DNA of 64,000 bases from Lentzea pudingi (GCF_014646255.1 NZ_BMNC01000004.1:114480-178479), one strand, 5' to 3'. Positions 35,095-43,542 are shown, numbered from the stretch's first letter. Notes: generated by a model from the sequence alone, not told the origin. Made by a program: numbers and translations.

Positions 35095-35976
35095 ATGACC
35101 GTCGGCAGAATCTTCATTTTCGTGTTCGCCTCGATGCTCGCCGGGGTGATGATCGGCATGCTGGGCAACCTTCCTCCCGGCGAACCCGCGCTGGAGAACG
35201 TCGCCGGACCGCGCGTGCCCTCCGTCGCCACCGTGTCGGTGCGGCAGGCCCCGTCCTCGGCTGCTCCCGTCCCGTCCTCGTCGTCGCCTTCGCCGGCGCC
35301 CCCGTCCACGCCGACCCCGGTCGCCCGGGTCAAGCCACGGCCAGGGCCCGAACTGCCGCCGGGACAGGCGGTGCGCGCGGAGGGCGAGGGCTGGTGGCGG
35401 ACCGTGGCCGGCACCACCGCGCAGGTCGGCGGGGGCCGGGTGCACACCTACTCCGTCGAGGTCGAACAGGGCGCGGTGCTGCCCGCGGAGCAGCGCCGCT
35501 TCGCCGAGGTGGTGGACAGGACGCTGGCCGACCCGCGGGGCTGGACGGCGTCGGGCGACCTCGGGTTCCGCCGGGTCGACGTGGAGGAGCCGGACGTGCG
35601 GATCCGGCTCACCGCGACGGGGACAGCGCGGTCGATCTGCGGTTTCCAGCTGCCCTACGACACCTCGTGCTACGCCGGTGGCGTGGTCTACGTCAGCGCG
35701 CCCCGGTGGTTCCGCGGCGCCGAGTCGTTCGCCGGCGACCTGGCGGGCTACCGGCAGTACGTCGTCAACCACGAGATCGGCCACTTCCTCGGCCGCGGCC
35801 ACGAACCGTGCCCCGCGGACGGCGCTCCAGCGCCGGTGATGATGCAGCAGACGTTCTCCGTCTCGAACGACCGGCTCGCCGAGATCACCGCCGCCACACC
35901 GCAGGGTGTGCACGTTCCCCGTGACGGCAACACCTGTGTCCCGAACCCGTGGCCCACGGCGGCGGTGACCCGGTGA
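35095..35976 (+). CDS. DUF3152 zinc-metalloprotease-like secreted protein
   Basis: A 293-aa protein. An N-terminal hydrophobic segment (~5-25, IFIFVFASMLAGVMIGML) acts as a membrane anchor or signal peptide. A Ser/Pro-rich linker (~50-90) leads to a C-terminal DUF3152 domain with HEIGHFLGRGH (H226, E227, H230, H236), the HExxHxxxxxH zinc motif. An actinobacterial family of unknown substrate. ATG 35095 follows a GGGGGAG site; the frame extending upstream to 34825 is inside the Usp-like gene and rejected. The next start overlaps its stop (GTGA). Confidence 0.85.
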   Translation: MTVGRIFIFVFASMLAGVMIGMLGNLPPGEPALENVAGPRVPSVATVSVRQAPSSAAPVPSSSSPSPAPPSTPTPVARVKPRPGPELPPGQAVRAEGEGWWRTVAGTTAQVGGGRVHTYSVEVEQGAVLPAEQRRFAEVVDRTLADPRGWTASGDLGFRRVDVEEPDVRIRLTATGTARSICGFQLPYDTSCYAGGVVYVSAPRWFRGAESFAGDLAGYRQYVVNHEIGHFLGRGHEPCPADGAPAPVMMQQTFSVSNDRLAEITAATPQGVHVPRDGNTCVPNPWPTAAVTR

Positions 35977-37139
35977 AGATCGCCGTCGTGTCCCTCGCGG
36001 CGAACCCGCTGACCGCGTTGCGCGACCCCGACGTCGCCGGAGCACGACTGCGGATCGCCAAGCTGTCCGAGGCGTTGCACCGCCTCGGGCACGAAGTGAC
36101 CGTCTACACGCGACGGGCGGACTGGCGCCCGCCGGACGTCGTGCGGATCAGTCCAGGGTTCCAGGTCGTGCACGTGCCGGCGGGACCGGAGGAACCGCTG
36201 TCCCAGGCCGATGTCGTACCGCACCTCGGGGCGTTCGCCCGGTTCCTCGGCTCGCAGTGGGGCGCCGACCCACCGGACGTCGTCCACGCGCACCACTGGA
36301 CGTCCGGCCTCGCGGCGGTGCTCGGCACCCGGAACACGGCGATCCCGGCGGTGCAGAGCTTCCACGAGCTCGAAGGCGGTGACCACACCGGCGTCGAACG
36401 CCTCGTCGGCCGGGAGGCGACCTGCGTCGTGGCCGCGTCGGAACACGAGATGAAGGCGTTGATGGGCATCGGCCTGCGGCGGTCCGCGATCGTCACCGTC
36501 CCGTGGGGTGTCGACGTCGAGGAGTTCGCCACCACCGGTGCTGTCGCGCCCCGCACCGACGTCCCGCGGATCGTCACGGCGGGCAGGCTCGCGCCGCACG
36601 ACGGTGTCGACGACCTGATCGTGGCGCTGACGAGGACGCACTGGGGCGAACTGGTGATCGCCGGTGGTCCCGCCAGGTCCGAGCTGCCGGAAGACCGGGA
36701 GTACCAGCGGTTGCGGGACCTCGCCACGTGCTGCGGCGTCCTGGACCGGGTCACCTTCCTGGGACACGTGCCGCACTCGAAGATGCCCGCGTTGTTGCGA
36801 TCAGCGGACGTCGTGGCGTGCGCTCAGCACCACGCTCCATTCGGGACCGTGTCCATCGAGGCGATGGCGTGCGGGATTCCCGTGGCCGCCACGGACGTGG
36901 GCAGCCTGAGCGACACGGTGGTGCACGGCGTGACCGGGCTGCTGGTCCCGCCGCGGCAGCCTTCCTCGCTGGCGCGGGCGCTGCGCTCGTTGACGGGGAA
37001 CGGCCTGCGGCATCAGGAGTTCAGCTTCGCGGGGCAGGACCGCGCCCGCACCCGCTACGCCTGGGACCGCGTGGCACTGGAGATGGCCCTGGCCTACCAG
37101 CGTGCCGGTCACCCGATGCGGTTGACCTCGGCCCGCTGA
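35973..37139 (+). CDS. Glycosyltransferase family 4 protein (paralog A)
   Basis: A 388-aa GT-B glycosyltransferase. The N-terminal half has VVHAHHWTSGLAAVLG and a VVAASEHEMKALMGIG segment. The C-terminal half has RIVTAGRLAPHDGVDDLI, VTFLGHVPHSKMPALLRSAD, and PFGTVSIEAMACGIPVAATDVG, the nucleotide-sugar binding block. It transfers a sugar from a nucleotide or similar donor; acceptor unknown. GTG 35973 overlaps the DUF3152 stop by 4 nt. It is clearly paralogous to the genes at 37802 and 39003 (shared N-terminal V-K-I-A-x2-S and N-P-L blocks). Confidence 0.9.
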   Translation: MKIAVVSLAANPLTALRDPDVAGARLRIAKLSEALHRLGHEVTVYTRRADWRPPDVVRISPGFQVVHVPAGPEEPLSQADVVPHLGAFARFLGSQWGADPPDVVHAHHWTSGLAAVLGTRNTAIPAVQSFHELEGGDHTGVERLVGREATCVVAASEHEMKALMGIGLRRSAIVTVPWGVDVEEFATTGAVAPRTDVPRIVTAGRLAPHDGVDDLIVALTRTHWGELVIAGGPARSELPEDREYQRLRDLATCCGVLDRVTFLGHVPHSKMPALLRSADVVACAQHHAPFGTVSIEAMACGIPVAATDVGSLSDTVVHGVTGLLVPPRQPSSLARALRSLTGNGLRHQEFSFAGQDRARTRYAWDRVALEMALAYQRAGHPMRLTSAR

Positions 37140-37204
37140 GTGCAACGCGCGTTCCTGCGGGTACGCGCCAGGTGACCGAAGATCCGGTGAATCAGGAGGA
37201 CGAC

Positions 37205-37735
37205 ATGAAGACGAGGACGACCGCACTGGTCACGTTGCTCGCGGCGGTTCCGCTGGTGCTCGCTCCCGTCGCCGCCAACGCGGTCGCGTGCCTCGGCAAC
37301 TTCAGTGACACCGTGGGCACGTTGACGACGATCACGCGCGAGGAGTTCATGTCCCGCGTCTGTGCCGCGCAACTCCAACCGGGGACAGATCGCGAGGACG
37401 TGCGGGAGCTCACGGACGTCGTCCTGCCCGAGGCGGTGGCCGGGCTCGGCGGGATGGACCAGATCTACAAGCGCGGCAAACCCGTTGTCGACGGTGCCGT
37501 CGAGAAGTGCTACTCGCCGGACGACTACTGCGCTCCCGCCGCGGTCGCCCGGGCGACCCGGTGCATGAAGGACGAACTGCCCGGCGTGGCCATGAACGCG
37601 CTCGGCCCCGACGTGCTCGGCTCCACCTGCGAAGGGGTGAAGGCCGCCGCCGGAACGGATCCGCGGGCGTTGCGGGAGAGGGCCCGCGCCGCCGCGGAGT
37701 CCTACATCGCCTCCCTGCGCACCGGCCGGCGCTGA
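37205..37735 (+). CDS. Small secreted Cys-containing protein of unknown function
   Basis: A 176-aa protein. A typical Sec signal peptide is at the N-terminus (MKTRTTALVTLLAAVPLVLA, cleavage near ANA-VACLG). The mature part has seven cysteines visible (VACLG, SRVCAAQ, EKCYSPDDYCAP, TRCMKDE, STCEG), consistent with disulfides outside the cell. I recognise no family. ATG 37205 is preceded by a GGAGGAC ribosome site. A strong hairpin ends the transcript just after it. It sits between two GT4 paralogs and may be a secreted substrate or partner. Confidence 0.75.
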   Translation: MKTRTTALVTLLAAVPLVLAPVAANAVACLGNFSDTVGTLTTITREEFMSRVCAAQLQPGTDREDVRELTDVVLPEAVAGLGGMDQIYKRGKPVVDGAVEKCYSPDDYCAPAAVARATRCMKDELPGVAMNALGPDVLGSTCEGVKAAAGTDPRALRERARAAAESYIASLRTGRR

Positions 37736-37740
37736 TCCGG

Positions 37741-37770
37741 GGTCCTGCCGTCCCCCTGCGCGGCAGGACC
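37741..37770 (+). terminator. Hairpin terminator after the secreted protein
   Basis: A perfect 10-bp inverted repeat (GGTCCTGCCG at 37741-37750, CGGCAGGACC at 37761-37770) with a 10-nt loop lies 6 nt past the stop. There is no T tract. Confidence 0.7.
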
Positions 37771-37801
37771 CGTGCACCGCGAACCCGTGGAGATGACCAG
37801 C

Positions 37802-39028
37802 GTGAAGATCGCCATGATCTCGTTGCGGGACAACCCGCTGACCGCACTGCACGACCCGGACGCCGTCGGGCAGCGGCGGTACGTCGCGAGGCTGTCGGCG
37901 GAACTGCACCGGCTGGGGCACCAGCTGACGATCTACACCCGCCGGGCCGACGCCCGGCTGCCGCACCGGATGCGGGTCGAACACGGCTTCGAGGTCGTGC
38001 ACGTTTCAGCCGGGCCCGCGCGGAAGCTCTCCCCGGACGACGTCGCGACCCACATCGGGGAGTTCGCGCGGTTCCTGAACGCCCAGTGGACGGCCGACGC
38101 GCCGGACGTCGTGCACGCCCACCACTGGACGTCCGGCCTGGCCGCGGTGCTCGGCGCGCGCCGCACGGGCATCCCGGTCCTGCAGAGCTGCCACGGGCTC
38201 GTGGGCGGTGAGTCCGGTGAGATCGAGCGGCTCGTGGGGCGCAGCGTGGCCGGGGTGGCCGCCACGTCCTCCCACGAGGCGGACGAGCTCGCGCGGCTCG
38301 GCGTGCGCCGGTCCCGCATCTCGGTCGTGCCCTGGGGCGTGGACACGCGGACGTTCACGCCGGAAGGACCGGCCACGGCGCGCACCGGACGGCTCCGGCT
38401 CCTCGTCGCGGGCGACCTGAACCCGCAGGCCGGCGTCGACGACCTGATCACCGCGCTCGCCGTGGTGAGCGGCACCGAACTGGTGGTCGCCGGTGGTCCC
38501 GACCGGCATTCACTGGCGGGCAACGCGGAGCACGAGCGCCTGCGCGCACTGGCGGCCCGGCACGCCGTCACCGACCGGGTCGGCTTCCTCGGGCACGTGC
38601 CGCACTCGCAGATGCCCGCGCTGATCCGGTCCGCGGACGTCGTCGTCTGTCCCCAGCGGCACTCGTCGTCCGGGGCCGGCTCGCTCGAGGCGATGGCCTG
38701 CGGCGTGCCGGTGGTGGCAGCGGCGGCGGGCGGCCTGGCCGAGGCCGTGGTGCACGAGGTGACCGGACTGCTCGTGCCGCCGCACACCCCCATGGTGCTC
38801 GCGCGGGCACTGAGAGCGCTCCTCGGAGACGAGTTGCGCCGTCAGGAACTCGGGACGGCGGGCCGGGACCGCGTGCTCGTCCGGCACGCCTGGGACCGCG
38901 TGGCGCCGGCCGTCGTCCGGGCGTACGAGCGGGTGAGCGGGCCCGAGGTGATCACGGCCCAGCGCAGGCCCCCGAAGGCCGCCGACGAGGCGCGGCGAGC
39001 CCTCACCCGCGACGAACGGGGCGAGTGA
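37802..39028 (+). CDS. Glycosyltransferase family 4 protein (paralog B)
   Basis: A 408-aa GT-B glycosyltransferase close to paralog A: VKIAMISLRDNPLTALHDPD at the start, VVHAHHWTSGLAAVLGARR, RVGFLGHVPHSQMPALIRS, and AGSLEAMACGVPVVAAAAGG. The C-terminal ~25 residues are basic and not conserved. GTG 37802 fits the paralog start and has GGAGA 8 nt upstream; ATG 37793 is an in-frame alternative. Its 3' end overlaps the convergent third paralog by 26 nt. Donor and acceptor unknown. Confidence 0.9.
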   Translation: MKIAMISLRDNPLTALHDPDAVGQRRYVARLSAELHRLGHQLTIYTRRADARLPHRMRVEHGFEVVHVSAGPARKLSPDDVATHIGEFARFLNAQWTADAPDVVHAHHWTSGLAAVLGARRTGIPVLQSCHGLVGGESGEIERLVGRSVAGVAATSSHEADELARLGVRRSRISVVPWGVDTRTFTPEGPATARTGRLRLLVAGDLNPQAGVDDLITALAVVSGTELVVAGGPDRHSLAGNAEHERLRALAARHAVTDRVGFLGHVPHSQMPALIRSADVVVCPQRHSSSGAGSLEAMACGVPVVAAAAGGLAEAVVHEVTGLLVPPHTPMVLARALRALLGDELRRQELGTAGRDRVLVRHAWDRVAPAVVRAYERVSGPEVITAQRRPPKAADEARRALTRDERGE

Positions 39029-40073
39029 GGGCGCGGTCGCCGGCGGCACGGCCGTACACGGCCAGGGTCTCGTCCGCGAGCCGCCGCCGCGAGTACCGGC
39101 CGGCGACGCGGTCGCGCGCGGCCATGCCGTACCGCTCCCGCTGCGTCTCGTCGTCCAGCAACGACTTCAGCGAGCGCGCCAGCCGCCGGCTGTCGTGCGG
39201 CGGGACCAGCTGACCCGTCACGCCCGGCAGGACGATGTCGTTCAGCGCGCCGACCGCCGTGGCCACCACCGGCAGACCGCAGGCCATCGCCTCCAGCACC
39301 GCGATGCCGTACCCCTCCTCCGCGGGCGCGCACACCGCGACGTCGGCCGACCTCAGCACCGCCGGTCTGTCCACGCGCGCAATGTCGTTCGCGCTCATCA
39401 GCTCCACGTGGTCCACAGTGGACAGAACGGCGCCGACCGCCGCCGAGTGGCCGCTCGGGGAGAGCTCTCCGGTCACGACGACGCGGGCCCGTCCGTCCTG
39501 GACCTCGACCGGGCCGTCCGGGGTGAAGAAGGCGGAGTCCACGCCGCTGGGCACCACGGACAGGTGGGACCGCCGCACCCCCATCCGGCACAGCCGTCCG
39601 GCCTCGGCCGCGCTCGTGGCGATGAACCACGCCGCCTCGCGGGCGAGCAATGCCTCAGTGCGGCAGCGATGGTCCTCCTCGGGATCACCGAACCCGTGGT
39701 AGGACAGCACCACCGGGACCCGGAGGCGGTGCGCGGCGATCACCGCGACCAGCCCGGACGTCCAGTGGTGCGCGTGCACGACGTCCGGGGGACGCGTCCG
39801 CCACTGCCTGGTGAGGAACTCGGCGAAACCGCCCAGGTGCGCGACGAGCTCGTCCTCCGTGAGGGGGCGGGCCGGCCCGGCGGACACGTGCACGACTTCG
39901 TAACCCTCGTCGGTGCCGGCGCGCGCGGGTGACGCGGGATCGTCGCGCCGGGTGTGCACGACCACCTCGTGCCCCGCGGAACTCAGTCCCGCGCACAGTT
40001 CGGCGACGTGGGCGCCCTGTCCTGTGCGTTCCGCCAGCGGGTTTGCCTGTACCGACACCATCGCGATTCGCAT
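39003..40073 (-). CDS. Glycosyltransferase family 4 protein (paralog C)
   Basis: A 356-aa GT-B glycosyltransferase: MRIAMVSVQANPLAERTGQG, VVHAHHWTSGLVAVIAAH, RVVVTGELSPSGHSAAVG, and GIAVLEAMACGLPVVATAVG. It belongs to the same paralogous set but lacks the VTFLGHVPHS-type block seen in A and B (the region is shorter, VELMSANDIARVDRPAVLRS). ATG 40073 gives the standard N-terminus; an upstream in-frame ATG at 40172 would add a ~33-aa non-conserved leader. It is convergent with paralog B. Confidence 0.88.
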   Translation of the reverse strand: MRIAMVSVQANPLAERTGQGAHVAELCAGLSSAGHEVVVHTRRDDPASPARAGTDEGYEVVHVSAGPARPLTEDELVAHLGGFAEFLTRQWRTRPPDVVHAHHWTSGLVAVIAAHRLRVPVVLSYHGFGDPEEDHRCRTEALLAREAAWFIATSAAEAGRLCRMGVRRSHLSVVPSGVDSAFFTPDGPVEVQDGRARVVVTGELSPSGHSAAVGAVLSTVDHVELMSANDIARVDRPAVLRSADVAVCAPAEEGYGIAVLEAMACGLPVVATAVGALNDIVLPGVTGQLVPPHDSRRLARSLKSLLDDETQRERYGMAARDRVAGRYSRRRLADETLAVYGRAAGDRALTRPVRRG

Positions 40074-40584
40074 TTTCCCGGTCGCATCCTCGGTCCCCAG
40101 TGCGATTCCGAGCTGCCGGCTCAACTCGTCCAGATCCGGTGCTGAATGGCCGACCGTATTGCGTGGAGGCATCCGTGACAACCGCGCGCGCATGCCCCTG
40201 ATCGGCGTGTGCCGGGGCTGATTACCAACCGGACCGCAGTGAAGACGCAGGTCAGGCGTGGTGTCAGTGTCCGAGGCGGGGTCTTGTGGGCAGCCGCAGC
40301 GGGGCTGCCCCGACGCGATCGGGGGCAAAACCCACGAGATCTTCACCCTATCGCAGGATGACGAGATGGAATATGCGGATTCCTCCTGCTCAGCTCGTCG
40401 GAAACCTCCAAACATCAAGGGCGATTCATCACCCTAAAGTGTGATCCGGGGCAGTCGCGTTCATGCCATCGCGTGATCGCTGATTTGGCTCGTTCTGACC
40501 GTTTGGATACGGTCCTGTCGGACTTGCGAACGGTGTCCACCGTCGACGTGGTCCTTTCTGAACAAAATCAACTAGGAGATTTCT
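40074..40584. promoter_or_regulatory. 511-bp intergenic region with hairpin and candidate promoter
   Basis: No conserved gene is seen here. A hairpin at 40288-40310 has an 8-bp stem (GGGCAGCC / GGCTGCCC) and 7-nt loop; it may be a terminator or leader structure. A candidate promoter for the downstream secreted protein is TTGGCT at 40485-40490 with GGATAC at 40505-40510, although the spacing of 14 nt is short. A strong ribosome site AGGAGAT ends the region. The part next to 40073 should contain the promoter of paralog C on the other strand. Confidence 0.4.
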
Positions 40585-40821
40585 GTGCTGAAGAAGGCAG
40601 GGGCGGCCGTCGCTATCGCGGGCGCTTTCCTCGGTATTGGTTCCACCGCGCTGGCCGATGCCCCTGAGCTGGACATCACGGACCAGGTGGGCGTCGCCGA
40701 CCTGAACGACTCCGAGGTCGCCAGCGATCTGAACGCCTGCTTCATCGACGTCAACGTCATCGCGGTGCCGGTGCTGTCGGACAACGACAGCGGCCTCTGC
40801 GCCAACCCCGACGACAAGTGA
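40585..40821 (+). CDS. Tiny secreted protein with Cys-x19-Cys core (copy 1)
   Basis: A 78-aa preprotein. The signal peptide MLKKAGAAVAIAGAFLGIGS ends in TALA; the mature part is only ~53 aa. It contains DLNACFIDVNVIAVPVLSDN then DSGLCANPD, so two cysteines are 20 residues apart. The C-x-x-x-VNVI-n-C-x-N pattern recalls the chaplin/rodlin type of hydrophobic surface proteins, but no formal match can be made here. GTG 40585 follows AGGAGAT at the right distance. A second, very similar gene follows at 40952. Confidence 0.8.
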   Translation: MLKKAGAAVAIAGAFLGIGSTALADAPELDITDQVGVADLNDSEVASDLNACFIDVNVIAVPVLSDNDSGLCANPDDK

Positions 40822-40862
40822 CGTGAGGCGGCGCCCACCCCGGTGAGGCGTCGTCCCAGGTG

Positions 40863-40903
40863 GGGGAGCGGAGCTTTCGACAGGGGTGTCAGCTCCGTTC
40901 CCC
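40863..40903 (+). terminator. Hairpin between the two tiny secreted proteins
   Basis: A 13-bp stem with one mismatch (40863-40875 pairs with 40891-40903) encloses a 15-nt loop and is followed by GTTTCG. It is a likely terminator or attenuator between copy 1 and copy 2. Confidence 0.65.
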
Positions 40904-40951
40904 GTTTCGCACGCGCAGATCACACGACTGGTTCATGAGGAGCAATTCGTC

Positions 40952-41236
40952 ATGCTGAAGAAGGCTTTTGCCGCGGCTGCCGTCGGCGCCGGTTTCCTGA
41001 TGATGGGTTCCCCGGCGTTCGCGACGCAGGGTGACGCGATGGACGACATGATGGACCTCGCGTCGAGCTACGAGCACGACCACCAGGTGGGCCTCGTCAA
41101 CATGGAGGACTCCGAGCTGCTCAGCGACATCAACGTCTGCCACGTCGACGTGAACGTCATCGCGGTGCCGCTCTTCTCCAACAACGACGGCGGACCGTGC
41201 GTCAACCCCGACATCGAGGCCGACTCGGACCGCTGA
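40952..41236 (+). CDS. Tiny secreted protein with Cys-x19-Cys core (copy 2)
   Basis: A 94-aa preprotein paralogous to copy 1. Signal peptide MLKKAFAAAAVGAGFLMMGS ends in PAFA; the mature part is ~70 aa, including an acidic Met-rich stretch (GDAMDDMMDLAS). The conserved block is DINVCHVDVNVIAVPLFSNN then DGGPCVNPD, with cysteines again 20 apart. ATG 40952 has GAGGAGC upstream; a longer in-frame start at 40886 lies in the terminator hairpin and is rejected. A T-tailed intrinsic terminator follows. Confidence 0.82.
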   Translation: MLKKAFAAAAVGAGFLMMGSPAFATQGDAMDDMMDLASSYEHDHQVGLVNMEDSELLSDINVCHVDVNVIAVPLFSNNDGGPCVNPDIEADSDR

Positions 41237-41252
41237 CCCGCAGCACGTGAAG

Positions 41253-41283
41253 CGCCCTGCTGGAACGGTCAGCAGGGCGTTTT
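41253..41283 (+). terminator. Intrinsic terminator with T tail
   Basis: A perfect 10-bp stem (CGCCCTGCTG / CAGCAGGGCG) with a 7-nt loop is followed by TTTT. It ends the transcript of the second tiny secreted protein. Confidence 0.85.
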
Positions 41284-41359
41284 CGCGCCCATCACCCCAT
41301 CTGGCGGTTTAGATGCGTTGCCACGTGATCCGTGACCTCACAACTTCACCATTGTGCGC

Positions 41360-41524
41360 ATGACCAGGACGCCGATCTTCGACGAGCTCTACGCCAAGTA
41401 CGTGGCAGGTGCACCCGCGAGAGACGTGCCGGCACCGCCGACCACGACACCGGCGGTCGAACCGCCCGTGCCCACCTCCTACGCGTGGACGCACCAAGCC
41501 CCGCAGTGGCCCGCCGAGAACTGA
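41360..41524 (+). CDS. 54-aa conserved-type small protein
   Basis: A short frame from ATG 41360 to TGA 41522 encoding a 54-residue protein. It begins MTRTPIFDELYAKYVAGAP, has a Pro-rich middle (PAPPTTTPAVEPPVPT), and ends in an aromatic tail with PQWPAEN. N-terminal TPIFDEL-type small proteins recur in actinomycete genomes, to my recollection, with no known function. No signal peptide or membrane helix. No strong ribosome site is visible, so the start could be leaderless. It lies 7 nt upstream of the beta-lactamase-fold gene, suggesting co-expression. Confidence 0.6.
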   Translation: MTRTPIFDELYAKYVAGAPARDVPAPPTTTPAVEPPVPTSYAWTHQAPQWPAEN

Positions 41525-41531
41525 CGACGCG

Positions 41532-42899
41532 ATGAAGCTGGTCGCCGTCGTGTGCGCGGCTCTCACCATCGCGGCCTCCACGACGCCCGTGGTCAGTGCG
41601 GAAACCCAGCCGCTGGCGGAGCGCCTGCGCCTGGCGATCCTCGCGCAGGACTTCCAGGACGTCATCGACCTGACCCCGCCGGCCACGGGACCGGCGGAGC
41701 AGCGGGAGAAGGACCACCCCTCCGCCGCCGAGCTGATGAACCGGGTGCGGGCACCTGCCCCCGGCGCACCGTTGCACCAGCCCCCGAACCTCGACGTGGC
41801 GGTCATCGAGCTGGACCAGGCCGGCCGCCCGGGACTCGCCGCGAACGTGCTGTTCAGCCCGCAGCACCCGGACGGCGTGGTCGTGCCGGTCCGGGCACTG
41901 TCGACCGACCAGGTGCGCTACCGCTGGTGGAACAACGCGGAGTGGGACACCAACGGCGGCAGGGGCACGCGGGACGTGCTGCCGGGCAGGGAGACCGCGC
42001 CGATCGACTTCTCCTCGCCGTACCCCGCGTCGGTGCTCAAACTGCTGGTCGGCTTCGGCGTCCTGCGCCTGGTGGACCAGGGCAGGATCGACCTCGACGC
42101 CGACTACGCCTACGACCCGGACCCACCCCGCGCGGCGTGCGGCGGCCGGTCGGTGAAGAAGGTCCGGCAGCACTTCGACGAGATGATCACCAAGTCGCAG
42201 AACGAATCCACCTGCGCGCTGGTGAAGCTGCTCCACGACCTGAACGCGTGGGACCACGTCAACCGCACGTTCGCGGACCTGGGCATGCCGACGCTGATGC
42301 TCACCGGCACGATCCGCGGCAACGGCGGCGACTGGGGAGGCGCGAACATGAGCGCCCTCGACACGGCCAAACTCCTGCTGCTGCTCAACGGCGGCCCGGA
42401 CGTGCTGTGGACGACGAACGCGGGCGCACCGGTGACCGCCGGCGAACTCTCGCCGTCGTCGCGGACCTTCTTCCTGAGGACCCTGGCGGACCAGGGCCAC
42501 AACGAGATGCTCTCCACGCCGAACTGGTGCGGCCGTGACTACCCGGCACAGGGCATCCCGCAACAGGTACCGCAGCGCTGGATCGGCCCGGACGGCACCG
42601 TGAAGGTCGGCGAGGCGATCTACGACCGCGACGTGAGGCCGTGCAACGAGGCCGCCGAGGTGACGTTCGCGCACAAGACCGGCTGGACCGCCAACGCGGG
42701 TTCCGACGCGGGCATCGTGAAGTCGTTGCCCGGCAAGGGCAAACGCGACTACATCGTGGTCGTGTTCGGAAACCTGGGAATGGACTACGTCGACGCGGCC
42801 CGGCCGGCCGACGTGCCCGGCGTCTTCCCCGTTCTGTACACGCAGAAGTACGCGCGGCTGGGCAAGGAGATCGACACCATCATGATGGGGAAACGTTGA
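41532..42899 (+). CDS. Secreted serine hydrolase, beta-lactamase/DD-peptidase fold
   Basis: A 455-aa protein. An N-terminal signal peptide (~1-23, VVCAALTIAASTTPVVSA) leads to a penicillin-recognising fold. It has the SxxK tetrad at S167-K170 (YPASVLKLLVG), SQN at 222-224 (TKSQNESTCAL), and a KTG triad in AHKTGWTANAG near residue 384. It is longer than class A beta-lactamases (~290 aa) and carries insertions with several cysteines. It could be a lactamase, a DD-peptidase or an esterase; this cannot be settled from sequence. Confidence 0.82.
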   Translation: MKLVAVVCAALTIAASTTPVVSAETQPLAERLRLAILAQDFQDVIDLTPPATGPAEQREKDHPSAAELMNRVRAPAPGAPLHQPPNLDVAVIELDQAGRPGLAANVLFSPQHPDGVVVPVRALSTDQVRYRWWNNAEWDTNGGRGTRDVLPGRETAPIDFSSPYPASVLKLLVGFGVLRLVDQGRIDLDADYAYDPDPPRAACGGRSVKKVRQHFDEMITKSQNESTCALVKLLHDLNAWDHVNRTFADLGMPTLMLTGTIRGNGGDWGGANMSALDTAKLLLLLNGGPDVLWTTNAGAPVTAGELSPSSRTFFLRTLADQGHNEMLSTPNWCGRDYPAQGIPQQVPQRWIGPDGTVKVGEAIYDRDVRPCNEAAEVTFAHKTGWTANAGSDAGIVKSLPGKGKRDYIVVVFGNLGMDYVDAARPADVPGVFPVLYTQKYARLGKEIDTIMMGKR

Positions 42900-42938
42900 C
42901 GCTCGATGTCCAGGTTGCCTAGCATCGAACCGGTGCGG

Positions 42939-43415
42939 ATGAACCAGGGTGTCGAGTGGGCCGTGCACGTGCTGCTCTCCCTCGCGTGGGTCGACGACGA
43001 CCGTCCGGTGAGCACCGCGGCCCTGGCCGCGAGTTACGACCTTCCGCAGGCCTACCTGCACAAGCAGCTGCAGGCACTCGCCAGGGCGGGTCTGCTCGAG
43101 TCGCTTCCCGGCGTGCACGGCGGTTTCCTCCTGGCGCGGCCGGCGGAGAAGATCACCTTGATGGACGTCGTCACCGCGATCGAGGGCCCGGAGCCCGCGT
43201 TCAAGTGCACGGAGATCCGCAAGAACGGCATGGGGGAGAACGCCCCGAAGAGCGCCTTCCGCCGGACCTGCGCCGTGCACGGCGCCATGCAGCGCGCCGA
43301 GCTGCGGTGGCGCCAATCCCTGGCGTCGCAGACGATCGCCGACATCAAGGAGGAAGCGGAAGCCCACGCACCCTCCGCCGCCCGCATCGCGAAGCAGGCC
43401 TACGGACGGGTGTGA
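42939..43415 (+). CDS. Rrf2-family transcriptional regulator
   Basis: A 158-aa regulator. It has the Rrf2 winged helix (MNQGVEWAVHVLLSLAWV, VSTAALAASYDLPQAYLHKQ) and the LLARPAEKITLMDVVTAIEG hinge. Two cysteines remain in the effector loop (FKCTEI, RRTCAV), one fewer than the canonical three Fe-S ligands of IscR/NsrR. It may sense redox or NO through an atypical cluster or be cluster-free. ATG 42939 is preferred over ATG 42906 because it starts at the HTH. Its target is unknown. Confidence 0.85.
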   Translation: MNQGVEWAVHVLLSLAWVDDDRPVSTAALAASYDLPQAYLHKQLQALARAGLLESLPGVHGGFLLARPAEKITLMDVVTAIEGPEPAFKCTEIRKNGMGENAPKSAFRRTCAVHGAMQRAELRWRQSLASQTIADIKEEAEAHAPSAARIAKQAYGRV

Positions 43416-43542
43416 GCGCCGGTCCGGGTGGTTCCAGCGGAGCTGACGTGGTGGTCAACCTCACCCCGTCCCCGCACCTCGGTGCCGCGTGGCTTGGCAA
43501 GACTGGGGTGGAACACGTGCACCTGATGATCGGGGGACAGGG

